DNA from: Thalassia testudinum
Taxonomy: Eukaryota; Streptophyta; Magnoliopsida; Alismatales; Hydrocharitaceae
Reading direction: 5' to 3'
Assembly: GCA_037157565.1 (NCBI GenBank)
Contig: JAZHRO010000012.1
Location: forward strand, 62,921,501-62,985,500
DNA length: 64,000 nt
The notes under the pieces were generated by a model. It ran no database searches. It was given only the letters and a program-made list of their open reading frames with translations, and was not told where the DNA came from. Each line of letters starts with the position of its first letter. Within the stretch, counting starts at the first letter, position 1. Position numbers and translations under genes: made by a program. This document shows positions 1 to 9,861 of this stretch, piece by piece.

Positions 1-1138
1 CCGTTGGCTGGCTTAGAAGACACTCAAGAATATGACCGTTAGAGCCTTATCAGACGTCCATAAGACTTCACAGACGTCTGATAAATGACCGTTTTGCCTC
101 GGCTGACCCAAAATCTCTTCTCAGAGATTTTCTAGCCGTTGCAACGTTTGGAAATCAATTCCCACGGTAAAAGTAGGTTTCCAGACGTCCAGACTTAGTG
201 CCAGACGTCCTCTATGTCGTCTGATGGACTTGTACAAAAACCCTGTTTAGATCTGATTCAAGTCAGGGAGAAACCCGCATAGAATTAGACGTCTGACCTT
301 GGAATCAGACGTCTTAAAGTGGCCTTCCAGACGTCTGATGCCAGAGTTAGACGTCTGATAACCCTGTGAAGTGTAATCATTGTCCTGATTTCGGCTTGAT
401 TCTCTTGGGCTTTGCACCCAATGGCTATGGAAGCTTTTCCAAGCCTTCCAAAGCCTTCCTAAGGCCTCTATAAATAGAGGGGAACCTTTGCAACACAAAA
501 ACACACAAGATACACACTAAGAGAAACAAGAGACACACCTAAGCAACTTAGTTCCACTCCTTTGTGTCCAATTGAGGCCCTTGCTCTCCAAGCTCTAGTT
601 TCATTCTCTTGAGAGCATCAAGCCTTCGCGCGCCCGCTCTCCCGCTGTTGATAACGAGAGCGACGTAGCGCCGTCGCGTGGCACACGCACCGCGTCATCG
701 TCGACGCACTCCTTGCAAAGGGGAGTTTCCTATTTCCTATAGAAGCTAGGTTTAATTTTGTTGGCTCTATAGGACTGTTGTTTTATTTTATCTTTGTATT
801 TTGGTTGGGTATTCGCTTTGCGAATTCCCGTCTCCTTCGTGGGACAAAATCCTTCTCGTGGAGAGAAGGGGTTGAGGAACGCTACCCTCGTACTTGTAGC
901 GTGGTTGTACTGAGGTTGAATCACCCTCGTTCAAAGTGATTCGTTTAGTGGATTTTGATCAACTTGGTTGATCGGAAAATCCTAACTCGAGAGGGTTAGG
1001 TGGTGGTTTTTACCCGGTTTGGGTTTCCACCTAAAAATCTTTGTGTACATTTTGTGATTGCTTATTTTTGTGAGATTGCTTTATATATTTTTATTTCCGC
1101 AATTTTATTACGTCACCCCTCCTGGTAGGGAACCTTCA
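1..1138 (+). repeat. 5' LTR of Copia element (3' 1138 bp of 1730)
   Basis: Base 1 aligns with base 3815 and base 1138 with base 4952 without any gap, so the first 592 bases of this LTR lie left of the window. It ends in CA directly before the primer site. It contains GACGTC-core repeats, a TATA box at 469-476 and the transcribed R/U5 part. Confidence 0.95.
469..476 (+). promoter_or_regulatory. TATA box of Copia LTR inside a palindrome
   Basis: TATAAATA lies in CCTCTAT-AA-ATAGAGG, a 7-bp inverted repeat with a 2-base centre. The same palindrome recurs at 4283-4290 in the 3' LTR, near 63925 in the right-edge LTR and, in reverse, near 43230. Confidence 0.75.
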
Positions 1139-1139
1139 A

Positions 1140-1153
1140 TTGGTATCAGAGCA
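1140..1153 (+). other. Primer binding site (initiator Met tRNA type)
   Basis: TTGGTATCAGAGCA starts one base after the LTR end and is the usual Copia primer site complementary to the 3' end of initiator methionine tRNA. Confidence 0.9.
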
Positions 1154-1193
1154 GGTCTTGCTGTTTCGGCGTAACAACCAAGCAAGAAGATCG

Positions 1194-2330
1194 ATGGAGG
1201 GAAGCAGTTCCACAAGCAGGATTTCCGAGGGGCAGTCCACAACCCGTCCGCCCTACTTTGATGGGAACAACTACACCTACTGGAAGTTGCGGATGAAGAC
1301 GTGGCTTCAAGCCACCGACTTCACAGTCTGGGCCAGGTGCGAGACCCCCTTCGACATCCCAGAGAAACCCGCCAGAGGATACTCGCAGCAGCAGATCCGG
1401 GAGCTCTCTCTCAACGCGAAAACAATGAACGCGTTGTATTGCGCGCTCAGCTCGGAAGAATTCAACAGAATCTCGCAGTGCGCCACCGCATACGAGATTT
1501 GGCACACACTCGAGGTAACTCATGAAGGTACCTCTAAGGTAAAAACCTCAAAAATTAATTTACTTTCTCAAGAATTTGAATCTTTTTCAATGAAATCTAA
1601 CGAGTCTTTAAGTGAGATGAACACTAGGTTCACTCTCATTGTAAATAACTTGAAAGCTTTAGGAAAGACTTTCATCAAGGGGGAGCTTCAAGGGAAGCTT
1701 CTTCGTTCCCTTGGACCGGAGTGGGAACAGAAAGTCACCGCCATCGAGGAGGTGAACGAAATGGAGGAGCTCAACATGGAAGATCTCCTAGGCAATCTGA
1801 TGGCCTACGAGACTAAGTTGAAGCAGAAGAAGAAGGATACACCGGAGCCTAAACCAAAGAAGACTCTCGCCTTCAGAGCCGCGTCGGATAGCGAGGTAAG
1901 TTCCGACGACGAAGACTTTAGAATTTTACTTAAAAATTTTTCCAAGCTTTGTAGGGAATTAAAGAAAAAGAAAAAGGAGAAGAAGGAAAGCCCGAGACGT
2001 TGCTACCACTGCAACGGGAAAGGGCATCTGCGACCAGAATGCCCTCTTCTCAAAAAGGAGAAAAAGAAGGCGTTCCAAGCCACTTGGGACGATTCTAGCT
2101 CGGAGGAAGAAGAAGAAAAGACCATAGAAGAAGAAACCGCTTGCTTCGGCTTCATGGCCAGAGGAAGCGACAGCGAAAGCGAAAGCGACTCAGACAATGA
2201 GGTAAATCTCGATCTTCAAGAAGCTTTTAATGAACTTTTTGAGATTAGTAAATCACTTAGGATAGAAAATAAAAGCCTTAAAAAGAACCTTAGTTTTCTT
2301 AAAAATGAAAATGATAGGTTAGAAAAATAA
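1194..2330 (+). CDS. gag: Copia gag (capsid/nucleocapsid), ends early at an in-frame TAA
   Basis: Gag packages the element RNA into cytoplasmic virus-like particles. The ATG at 1194 is chosen because it lies just after the primer site and matches the usual MEG-type start; the 18 upstream in-frame codons overlap the primer site. Of 378 residues, about 20-200 form a UBN2/Copia gag domain with the motif YFDGNNYTYWK near the start. A basic Lys/Glu stretch follows. A CCHC zinc knuckle (C-x2-C-x4-H-x4-C) lies at about 270-283, then acidic Ser/Glu runs, then the start of a coiled coil. A TAA at 2328-2330 stops the frame, but the same frame stays open to 2657. The full gag was therefore longer, and this stop probably removes about 108 C-terminal residues. 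No frameshift is seen. Confidence 0.88.
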   Translation: MEGSSSTSRISEGQSTTRPPYFDGNNYTYWKLRMKTWLQATDFTVWARCETPFDIPEKPARGYSQQQIRELSLNAKTMNALYCALSSEEFNRISQCATAYEIWHTLEVTHEGTSKVKTSKINLLSQEFESFSMKSNESLSEMNTRFTLIVNNLKALGKTFIKGELQGKLLRSLGPEWEQKVTAIEEVNEMEELNMEDLLGNLMAYETKLKQKKKDTPEPKPKKTLAFRAASDSEVSSDDEDFRILLKNFSKLCRELKKKKKEKKESPRRCYHCNGKGHLRPECPLLKKEKKKAFQATWDDSSSEEEEEKTIEEETACFGFMARGSDSESESDSDNEVNLDLQEAFNELFEISKSLRIENKSLKKNLSFLKNENDRLEK

Positions 2331-2657
2331 CTTAAGGACATAGAAGCTAGTCCTAAGGATGATAACCTATTATTAGATAATCATAACCTCATCAATGAAA
2401 ATAATAAATTGATTGAGGAAAATGTTAGTCTAAAATTAGAAATTTCAGATTTAAAGACTAAAATGAACATTATAGAAAAAGAAATTGCATGTCTTAGGGA
2501 AAATTCTAACAAATTAATCAACAAAGTAGACAAGTTTTATAGCCCTAAGGTTGAGAAAGGATCTCCATCAAGGAGACCCTCTAACAAATCCGGATCCAAG
2601 CCCACTTGGATACCGAAAAAAAGAATTAGAATCTTGTTTTGTAGGATTCAGGGATAA
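2331..2657 (+). pseudogene. C-terminal coiled-coil part of Copia gag beyond the stop
   Basis: The frame of the upstream gag continues after the TAA with Leu/Ile/Lys/Glu/Asn heptad-like residues. It then reads a SPKVEKGSPSRRPSNKSG stretch and a KPTWIPKK segment. In full-length relatives such a segment lies just before the protease. Here protease, integrase, reverse transcriptase and RNase H are missing, and the frame closes at 2655-2657. This part may still be read at low level if the single TAA is suppressed. Confidence 0.7.
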
Positions 2658-2901
2658 CTACAATACACAGGACTGGACCTACAAACTCAAGGCTGGTCAA
2701 CTCGAGTTAGGAGAACTAAGGAGTAGACCAAGGAGGAGAACAAGAAGACCGACAAGACGGCGAACAAACGACGGACCCGCCGCACGTCGACCACCAGATT
2801 GGAGACCGGCGCCGATGCCCGGGCCTCCAAGCTACGGATGGGAGCCCCATCCGATGTGGCATCCACCACCACCATTCGGGCCATTTTATTGGCCATGGTA
2901 G
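2551..2901 (+). CDS. Overlapping frame with Arg-rich and Pro/Trp-rich tail, unknown
   Basis: A 116-codon frame overlaps the gag tail in another phase. It encodes an Arg/Pro-rich run and then a Trp/Pro/Phe-rich C-terminus ending near 2900. It bridges the place where pol should be and the 3' untranslated part. The tail could be a leftover of the gag end or of the region 3' of pol in a full-length ancestor. I do not recognise a family, and translation is unproven. Confidence 0.3.
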   Translation: MRKDLHQGDPLTNPDPSPLGYRKKELESCFVGFRDNYNTQDWTYKLKAGQLELGELRSRPRRRTRRPTRRRTNDGPAARRPPDWRPAPMPGPPSYGWEPHPMWHPPPPFGPFYWPW

Positions 2902-2974
2902 GTGAGGTAAAATTCTTAACCTTATCCTTTTTATAAGCATTTAGATAAGGGGAATTAAAAATGATGAGCTTATT

Positions 2975-3221
2975 GTCAATTTTTAAGGGGGAGATACAAG
3001 TTAGCTAAATTTCCTTTAGTAAGGGGGAGAAAAATAATAGCTATCTTGTTGTTATAAAAAGGGGGAGGACATTACCTTTGTTAAAAATAAATAGAAGAGC
3101 ATGTTTTAAGGGGGAGTAATAGGAAATATAAAATCATTCAAACCTTTTTGATAATGTCAAAAAGGGGGAGGATTTGTATGCATTATTATTTACGGTTTTG
3201 TCATCATCAAAAAGGGGGAGA
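2975..3221 (+). other. Array of six polypurine AAGGGGGAG runs; last is the true PPT
   Basis: The run (A)AAGGGGGAG occurs six times between about 2979 and 3221, spaced 30-50 bases apart. The last one (about 3208-3221) directly abuts the 3' LTR start TGTTGGTGC at 3223 and is the plus-strand primer. SIRE/Maximus-type Copia elements are known for repeated polypurine runs before the 3' LTR. Confidence 0.85.
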
Positions 3222-3222
3222 T

Positions 3223-4952
3223 TGTTGGTGCTAGAGCACCACGATCATTTGTTTTGATGATAACAAAACACGTGTTATTTAACATTTGCAATTTGAGTCC
3301 TAGATTTCAGGTCAATTGCAAATGAAGACGTGTTTAGACGGAACTCGAGCTCGCATCCAGGACGGATTGGAGGAGCTTGACGGAAAATAGAGGAGGTTCG
3401 CGTGGAGTGAAAGATTGGAGATGGAAGACAAGAAGAATAGGATAGATTCTTTTTTATCCTTTCATGTATCTCTTGTATTTATTTTCTTGCTCTTTATTTT
3501 CCTTAGACATTATGTTAAAGAGCCTCAAAGAACCCTAACAGTAGTCCTAGGAACACCTGCACAACCCTAGGATACGTAGGTTTTCTGTAGAACACTTAGA
3601 AAACCAATATAGGGTTAAAAATGACTTTCCAGACGTCTAATTCACGAATCAGACGTCTGATAAAGGATTTTAAGACGTCTGACTGTTGTTTCAGACGTCT
3701 GATAACTGTTAGGCTGGACATAGTTAGTTCTGTCTGATGAATTCAGACGTCCAGACCTTATACCAGACGTCTTAGGAGACGTCTGATGACTTTGCCAGAC
3801 GTCCAGTTAGTGGACCGTTGGCTGGCTTAGAAGACACTCAAGAATATGACCGTTAGAGCCTTATCAGACGTCCATAAGACTTCACAGACGTCTGATAAAT
3901 GACCGTTTTGCCTCGGCTGACCCAAAATCTCTTCTCAGAGATTTTCTAGCCGTTGCAACGTTTGGAAATCAATTCCCACGGTAAAAGTAGGTTTCCAGAT
4001 GTCCAGACTTAGTGCCAGACGTCCTCTATGTCGTCTGATGGACTTGTACAAAAACCCTGTTTAGATCTGATTCAAGTCAGGGAGAAACCCGCATAGAATT
4101 AGACGTCTGACCTTGGAATCAGACGTCTTAAAGTGGCCTTCCAGACGTCTGATGCCAGAGTTAGACGTCTGATAACCCTGTGAAGTGTAATCATTGTCCT
4201 GATTTCGGCCTGATTCTCTTGGGCTTTGCACCCAACGGCTATGGAAGCTTTTCCAAGCCTTCCAAAGCCTTCCTAAGGCCTCTATAAATAGAGGGGAACC
4301 TTTGCAACACAAAAACACACAAGATACACACTAAGAGAAACAAGAGACACACCTAAGCAACTTAGTTCCACTCCTTTGTGTCCAATTGAGGCCCTTGCTC
4401 TCCAAGCTCTAGTTTCATTCTCTTGAGAGCATCAAGCCTTCGCGCGCCCGCTCTCCCGCTGTTGATAACGAGAGCGACGTAGCGCCGTCGCGTGGCACAC
4501 GCACCGCGTCATCGTCGACGCACTCCTTGCAAAGGGGAGTTTCCTATTTCCTATAGAAGCTAGGTTTAATTTTGTTGGCTCTATAGGACTGTTGTTTTAT
4601 TTTATCTTTGTATTTTGGTTGGGTATTCGCTTTGCGAATTCCCGTCTCCTTCGTGGGACAAAATCCTTCTCGTGGAGAGAAGGGGTTGAGGAACGCTACC
4701 CTCGTACTTGTAGCGTGGTTGTACTGAGGTTGAATCACCCTCGTTCAAAGTGATTCGTTTAGTGGATTTTGATCAACTTGGTTGATCGGAAAATCCTAAC
4801 TCGAGAGGGTTAGGTGGTGGTTTTTACCCGGTTTGGGTTTCCACCTAAAAATATTTGTGTACATTTTGTGATTGCTTATTTTTGTGAGATTGCTTTATAT
4901 ATTTTTATTTCCGCAATTTTATTACGTCACCCCTCCTGGTAGGGAACCTTCA
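3223..4952 (+). repeat. 3' LTR of Copia element, 1730 bp
   Basis: It starts TGTTGGTGCTAG and ends in CA, matching 1-1138 over its last 1138 bases. U3 carries 15 copies of the palindrome GACGTC between about 3630 and 4170, then a TATA box at 4283-4290. Relatives of this LTR occur at 38427-56533, 42605-44277 (minus) and 62875-64000. Confidence 0.95.
3627..4175 (+). repeat. GACGTC-core repeat array in Copia U3
   Basis: Variants of CAGACGTCTGA recur with irregular spacing; I count 15 exact GACGTC hexamers. GACGTC is the C-box form of ACGT-core sites bound by plant bZIP factors. The same array is present, more decayed, in the other three Copia LTRs of the window. Confidence 0.85.
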
Positions 4953-5780
4953 GTAAGGAGACCCAAGATCCACCTTATCCAGACCACTCCAAGCTTAGTA
5001 GTGACCCAAAACCTAGGACAGTAATCCAGGACGTTCCTATCCCTGTCCCCGATCAAAGACCTGGACCTATCCTAGAAGAACCAACCAAGGTTCCATTTCC
5101 CGAGGCCTTGACCAAGGGAAAGAAGACAACCAAATCTGTGGCTACTAAGGAGGACCTGGTCAAGCTCTTTGAGCAGGTCCAAATAAACATTCCCTTGATG
5201 GATGCGATTCGCCACGTACCGGCTTACGCACGATTCTTGAAGAATGTGTGTACACCTCAGCGTAAGCCGTGAACCAAGAGTGGGAATCCAATTGTACCGT
5301 CAGAGCAAGCTAGCTCTGTAATCCTGAGCAGACTCCCACCCAAGGCAAAAGACCTAGGTACTCCCCTGATTTCATGCAAAATAGGTGAAACCCAGTTCGA
5401 CAGAGCATTGCTCGACTTGGATACTTCCATAAATTTGATACCCACATCTTTACTTAACCACCTAGAAGGATCTGAGCTAAAACCAATTGAGGTGACACTA
5501 CAATTAGCAGATTGATATATAAAGTCACCTAAAGGGATTCTTGAGGATATTATTGTAAGAGTGCGGGATTTCTATTTCCCTGTAGACTTCATAGTCTTAG
5601 ACATGGACGCACCTGAAAACCCTAGGGATACACCGATCATTCTAGGGAGACCTTTTCTAGCCACTGCTAGGGCCAACATTAGTTGTGAGGAGGGCCAAAT
5701 AGAACTGAAATTTGAGAATCAAACCCTCAAAATTGATATCTTTAAGGCCCAACGAGGAATCAATTGCGGTGTCATTTAAC
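4953..5780 (+). pseudogene. Gag C-terminus and aspartic protease remnant of A1
   Basis: The frame reads an Athila-type block with NIPLMDAIRHVPAYARF (from about 5186), then PPKAKDLGTPLISCKIG and the protease core ALLDLDTSINLIP (about 5405-5443). It ends with the ILGRPFLATA block near 5640-5670, which is typical of the protease flap and end. The active-site motif should read D-x-G; here the glycine position is Asp, so the enzyme is dead even apart from stops at 5270, 5513 and 5777. The protease would have cut the Gag-Pol polyprotein in the virus-like particle. Confidence 0.85.
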
Positions 5781-7129
5781 AAATCTGTGATATTAGAGCT
5801 TTGGTTGATGAAACACAGTTTGAGAATAACCTGATTATGCCTCATCAACCACAAAAAGATCTTGAACCACAATTAGAGGAGTCAGACCCTGATTCAGACA
5901 AACCCATAACTCCTATCCTTGAACCTCACACTTACCTTGAACCACCTGCTGCTGCTGATAACCCCATTCTTGAATTAAAACCCCTTCCCGATCATTTGAA
6001 ATACATCTTTTTGGGTTCTAATCAGACTTTTCCTGTGATTATAAATTCTAACCTCACTCCTGATCAGGAATCCCGTCTGATTGCTGTTCTCCAGCAACAT
6101 TGCAGAGCCATTGGTTGGACTCTCGATGACTTGACTGGAATAAGTCCCTCTTATTGTACACACCGTATCTATTCTGAAGAGGGCGCACGACCTTCCCGTG
6201 AGATGCAGAGACGTTTGAATCCCAATCTGCAGGAGGTCGTGAAAAAGGAGATCATTAAGTGGTTAGATGCATGGATCATCTACCCGATCTCCGACAGTCA
6301 TTGAGTGAGCCCAATCCAGGTTGTGCCTAAAAAGGCAGGGCTCACTACCATTATGACTGAAATCGGAGAAATCATACCTACTCGAATAGCCAACTCGTGG
6401 AGAATCTGCATAAATTACCGAAGACTCAATTCCTCTACGAAGAAAGATCATTTCCCACTACCTTTCATTGATCAAATTCTCGAGAAATTAGTGGGAAATC
6501 GATTCTTCTGCTTTCTTGACGGGTACTCCGGTTATAACCAAGTGGCTATTCATCCTGAGGACCAAGAGAAGGCCATGTTCACCTGCCCCTTTGGGACATA
6601 CGCATTCCGAAGGATGCCTTTCGATCTCTGCAATGCACCCGCGACTTTTCAGCGGTGCATGCTTGCCAAATTCTCTGATATGGTAGGTGATTATCTGGAA
6701 GTCTTCATAGATGATTTCTCAGTTCTCGGGACATCGTTTGATGATTGCCTCCAACACTTGGTTCATATACTCAGGCATTGCATCGATGTAAATTTGGATC
6801 TTTCCTGGGAAAAGAGCCACTTTATGGTGCCTGAGGGGATCGTCCTAGGACATCTAATTTCTGAGAAAGGCATTCAAGTGGATCGAGCCAAGGTTGATCT
6901 AATTTCTCGGCTTCCTATGCCTAGCTCGATCAGGGACATCCGTTCTTTTCTAGGGCACGTCGATTTTTACCGTCGTTTCATTCCTGATTTTTCGAAAATC
7001 GCGCACCCCTTAACTACTCTTTTCTCTAATGATGTATCCTTTGAGATCTCCAAGGAATGTACTCAAGCCTTTGAGAACCTTCGTGACCGAGTCACCCAGG
7101 CCCCGATCCTACAGTCCCCTGATTGGTCT
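5780..7129 (+). pseudogene. Reverse transcriptase remnant of A1
   Basis: An acidic linker (5801-6000) leads into the reverse transcriptase. Visible blocks are EEGARPSREMQRRLNP, VKKEIIKWLDA, WRICINYRRLNSSTKKDHFPLPFIDQ, FCFLDGYSGYNQV and the catalytic box FIDDF at 6704-6718 (the plant Gypsy form of YxDD). The thumb follows, with GHLISEKGIQVDRAK and FLGHVDFYRRFIPDFSKIA. The enzyme would copy element RNA to cDNA in the particle. A TGA at 6302 replaces the Trp of the usual SQWVSP motif, and a TAA at 7130 closes this part. All catalytic residues are still readable. Confidence 0.92.
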
Positions 7130-7560
7130 TAACTCTTCGAAATCATGTGCGATGCATCTGATTTCATTGTAAGAGCGGTTCTGGGGCAGAAAGTTGACGG
7201 GAAACCCGTGGTCATCTACTACGCTAGTAAGACACTTGACGAAGCTCAGCGTAACTACACAGTTACGGAGAAAGAGCTGCTAGCCGTAGTATTTGCCCTT
7301 GAAAAATTCTGATCCTATCTCCTAGGTTCCCACGTCATTATCTACTCAGATCACACAGCTGTGAAGCATCTCCTTGCCAAGAAGGACGTGAAACCCCGAC
7401 TAATCCGATGAATCTTGCTGGTGCAAAAATTTGACCTCGAGATTCGCGACAAGGCGGGAAGACAAAACTTGATAGCTGACCATTTGTCTCGCCTTCCTTC
7501 TGAGATCATCAACCCTTCTAGACCCATCACGGAGCATTTTCCTGATAAGCACCTACTGAC
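7130..7560 (+). pseudogene. RNase H remnant of A1
   Basis: After the TAA at 7130 the same phase reads [42 protein letters not shown] and LAKKD. These are the ordered blocks of the Ty3/Gypsy RNase H, including the D, E and D metal ligands. The segment DLEIRDKAGRQNLIADHLSRL then links to the integrase. In-frame stops at 7310 (Arg position) and 7409 (Trp position) interrupt it. RNase H would degrade the RNA strand during cDNA synthesis. Confidence 0.9.
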
Positions 7561-8869
7561 TATTGGTACTAGGCTTCCATGGTTTGCTAATATAGTAAAC
7601 TACTTGGCATCTCATCAGATACCGTTTGATTGGCCAAAGGCCAAGAAAGACAAATTATGCTCTGATGCCAAGTACTACATCTGGGAAGACCCGTACCTCT
7701 TCCGCATAGGTGCTGACCAAATCATCCGGTAATGTGTCCCGGAGGGTGAAATCAATGATATTCTCTCCTTCTGCCATGATCAGGCATGTGGTGGCCACTT
7801 CTCTAGGCACAAAACCGTATCAAAAATCCTCCAGTGTGGCTTTTATTGTCCCACTTTATTTAAGGACGCATACAATCACTGCAAGGCATGCAGTCGTTGC
7901 CAAACTTTGGGCAACATGAGCCATCGCGACATGATGCCTTTGCAGCCGATTCTCGTATGCAAAATCTTCGATATTTGGGGGATTGATTTTATGGGTTCCT
8001 TTCCTGTTTCGGACGGCTTCGAGTACATTCTGCCGGCTGTAGACTACGTGTTTAAATGGATCGAAGTCATACCGACCCGAACCTGTGATCATAAAATCGT
8101 TATCAAATTCATTCATCACAATATCTTCTCACGGTTCGAGATTCCTCGTGCAATCATGTCTGACGGAGGGACCCATTTTACAGATGCTCAGTTCAGGTCA
8201 TTGATGACCAAATACGGGGTGTCTCACCGAATCTCTACTGCTTACCACCCCCAGACTAATGGTCTAGCTGAGCTATTAAATCAGGAGATCAAGAAAATCC
8301 TGCAGGTCACTGTTCGGCCTGACAAGAAAGACTGATCGTCCCGACTTCCGGAAGCTTTGTGGGCTTATAGGACCGCCTACAAAATCCAACTAGGCATGTC
8401 TCCTTTTAGACTGGTTTACGGGAAGGCGTGTCACCTTCCCATCAAACTGGAGCACAAAGCCTATTGGGCAGTACAAAGCTGTAATTTAGATCTTTCTAAG
8501 GCTAGAACCCACAGAAAGCTTCAGATAAGCGAGATCGATGAATTACGCCTTGATGCGTAGGAGAACTCGCGAATCTACAAAGAGCGGGTTAAAGTCTTCC
8601 ATGACAAGCACATATCTAGAAAGATCTTTCATCCTAGTCAGAAGGTCCTAGTCTTTGATGCCCGACACAAACTCTTCCCTGGGAAACTAAGATCCAAGTG
8701 GGTCGGACCATACCTTGTCCGACAAGTTTTTGGAAATGGAGCCATCGAAATCAGTCTACTCAGCCATGATTCCGAACATTTCATCGTGAACGGTCAGAGA
8801 CTCAAACCATTCATCAATGTAACCTCTACAGATTTGGCTGAGTCATCATTTATCCTCCATTTTCCCTGA
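7560..8869 (+). pseudogene. Integrase remnant of A1 with GPY/F module
   Basis: The frame shows the HHCC zinc-binding part around 7771-7905 (GGHFSRHK, then CKACSRC). The catalytic core has Asp in IWGIDFMGSF, Asp in MSDGGTHF and Glu in TNGLAELLN, so the DDE triad is intact. A LWAYRTA helix follows, then the GPY/F module in SKWVGPYLV near 8695-8720. Stops lie at 7730, 8333 and 8558; 8867-8869 is the natural end. The enzyme would insert the cDNA into host DNA. No envelope-like ORF follows. Confidence 0.9.
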
Positions 8870-9130
8870 GCATATTGTGCCCAGCCGATGGCGTAAAACT
8901 CAGCGCTCAACGGGAGGCAACCAGTCATTCTTTTTGAAAAAATCTGAAACCTTTTCTGACACCTTTTCGCACCTAAGGTTCACCCTTTAGAATAGCCGAC
9001 TCCACCTCAGGTACTTGCATCTGAGATTAGAAATCGTCCGCAACAGTCACCTCGACCCATTTACTCATCAAAACATATATCATAATGTATGAAATAAGTT
9101 AAATAAAAACCCTCCTAAGTTACAATGAGG

Positions 9131-9160
9131 ACATTGCAAATCTTAGGCATGGGGGGCATG
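9131..9160 (+). other. Internal polypurine-tract-like motif of A1
   Basis: ACATTGCAAATCTTAGGCAT followed by six G lies about 260 bases after the pol stop. It copies the core (TAGGCATGGGG) of the true polypurine tract 1.3 kb downstream. Equivalents lie at 32612-32640 (A), 52381-52410 (B) and 22735-22772 (D, minus). Confidence 0.65.
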
Positions 9161-9861
9161 AAAGTGCAAAACTCATAAGAAAAGGTTTTAAATAAAAAAA
9201 TTCACATATGCCAAAAACACCATAAAAATTAAAAAAAATTTCAATAAATATATATATAATAAAATGAGAGAAGGAAAGAAATTTTGTAGACTCTACAAAG
9301 GAGGAGGAGAAAAATAATAAAATGATAAAAAGGAGCACAAAATGAAAGAAAAGAGAATCATTAGTAAGAAATTAAGGAGTTAACCTAAGTTCTAGACCTC
9401 ATTCAGGAAAAGAAATAGAAAGTGCACAGTGAGATTAGTAAGAACGCAAACCTTAGACATTCTTGGATATACTCTTAGTAACCATTAAGATCTAGACATT
9501 CCTCAAGAGGTTGAGGAAAATGAAAAGCTTAAGTATTAGGTCCAAGGCTTATGGAGTATTTGGCCTTGTTAACTAACTTTTGATTTACGGGACTCAGTAA
9601 CCTAAGCACCATAATTTCACACAAAACCTGGTTCAGTAAGCATAAAAATCAAAATCACGCAGAAGCGTTGCAAAAATTCTGAAAATAACATCTAGAGTAG
9701 GAGCAGCCGATCAACACAAGTTGATTTGGACAAGTTCCAGCGTGGAGAGGTGGGAAATTCCCCTTGAAGATGCGTAACAAAATATCATCTCCTCGGTGCT
9801 TGTCTCTTAGGATTTTTACATATCCTACTGGGGGCATGTAAGCACTCTGCTGGTTCAGATT

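Larger units (their letters stand above)
1..4952 (+). mobile_element. Young gag-only Ty1/Copia LTR element (SIRE/Maximus-like), 5' end outside window
   Basis: Two LTR copies (1-1138, partial, and 3223-4952) flank only about 2.1 kb of internal DNA. That DNA holds a Met-tRNA-type primer site, a gag reading frame with a CCHC zinc knuckle, a proline/tryptophan-rich segment and an array of AAGGGGGAG polypurine runs. No protease, integrase, reverse transcriptase or RNase H is present. The plan fits gag-only terminal-repeat elements known in plants (TR-GAG type). By eye the LTRs differ at about four positions in 1138, mostly C/T changes, so the insertion is recent. The right flank is the coding region of an Athila-type element, so this copy is nested. 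The target duplication cannot be checked because the left flank lies outside the window. Confidence 0.9.

Noticed and set aside
247..504. 85-codon minus-strand frame, repeated at 4061-4318
   Set aside because: It lies inside the Copia LTR over the promoter region and is simply duplicated with the LTR.
4953..4957. GTAAG as target duplication of the young Copia element
   Set aside because: The left flank is outside the window, so no comparison is possible.
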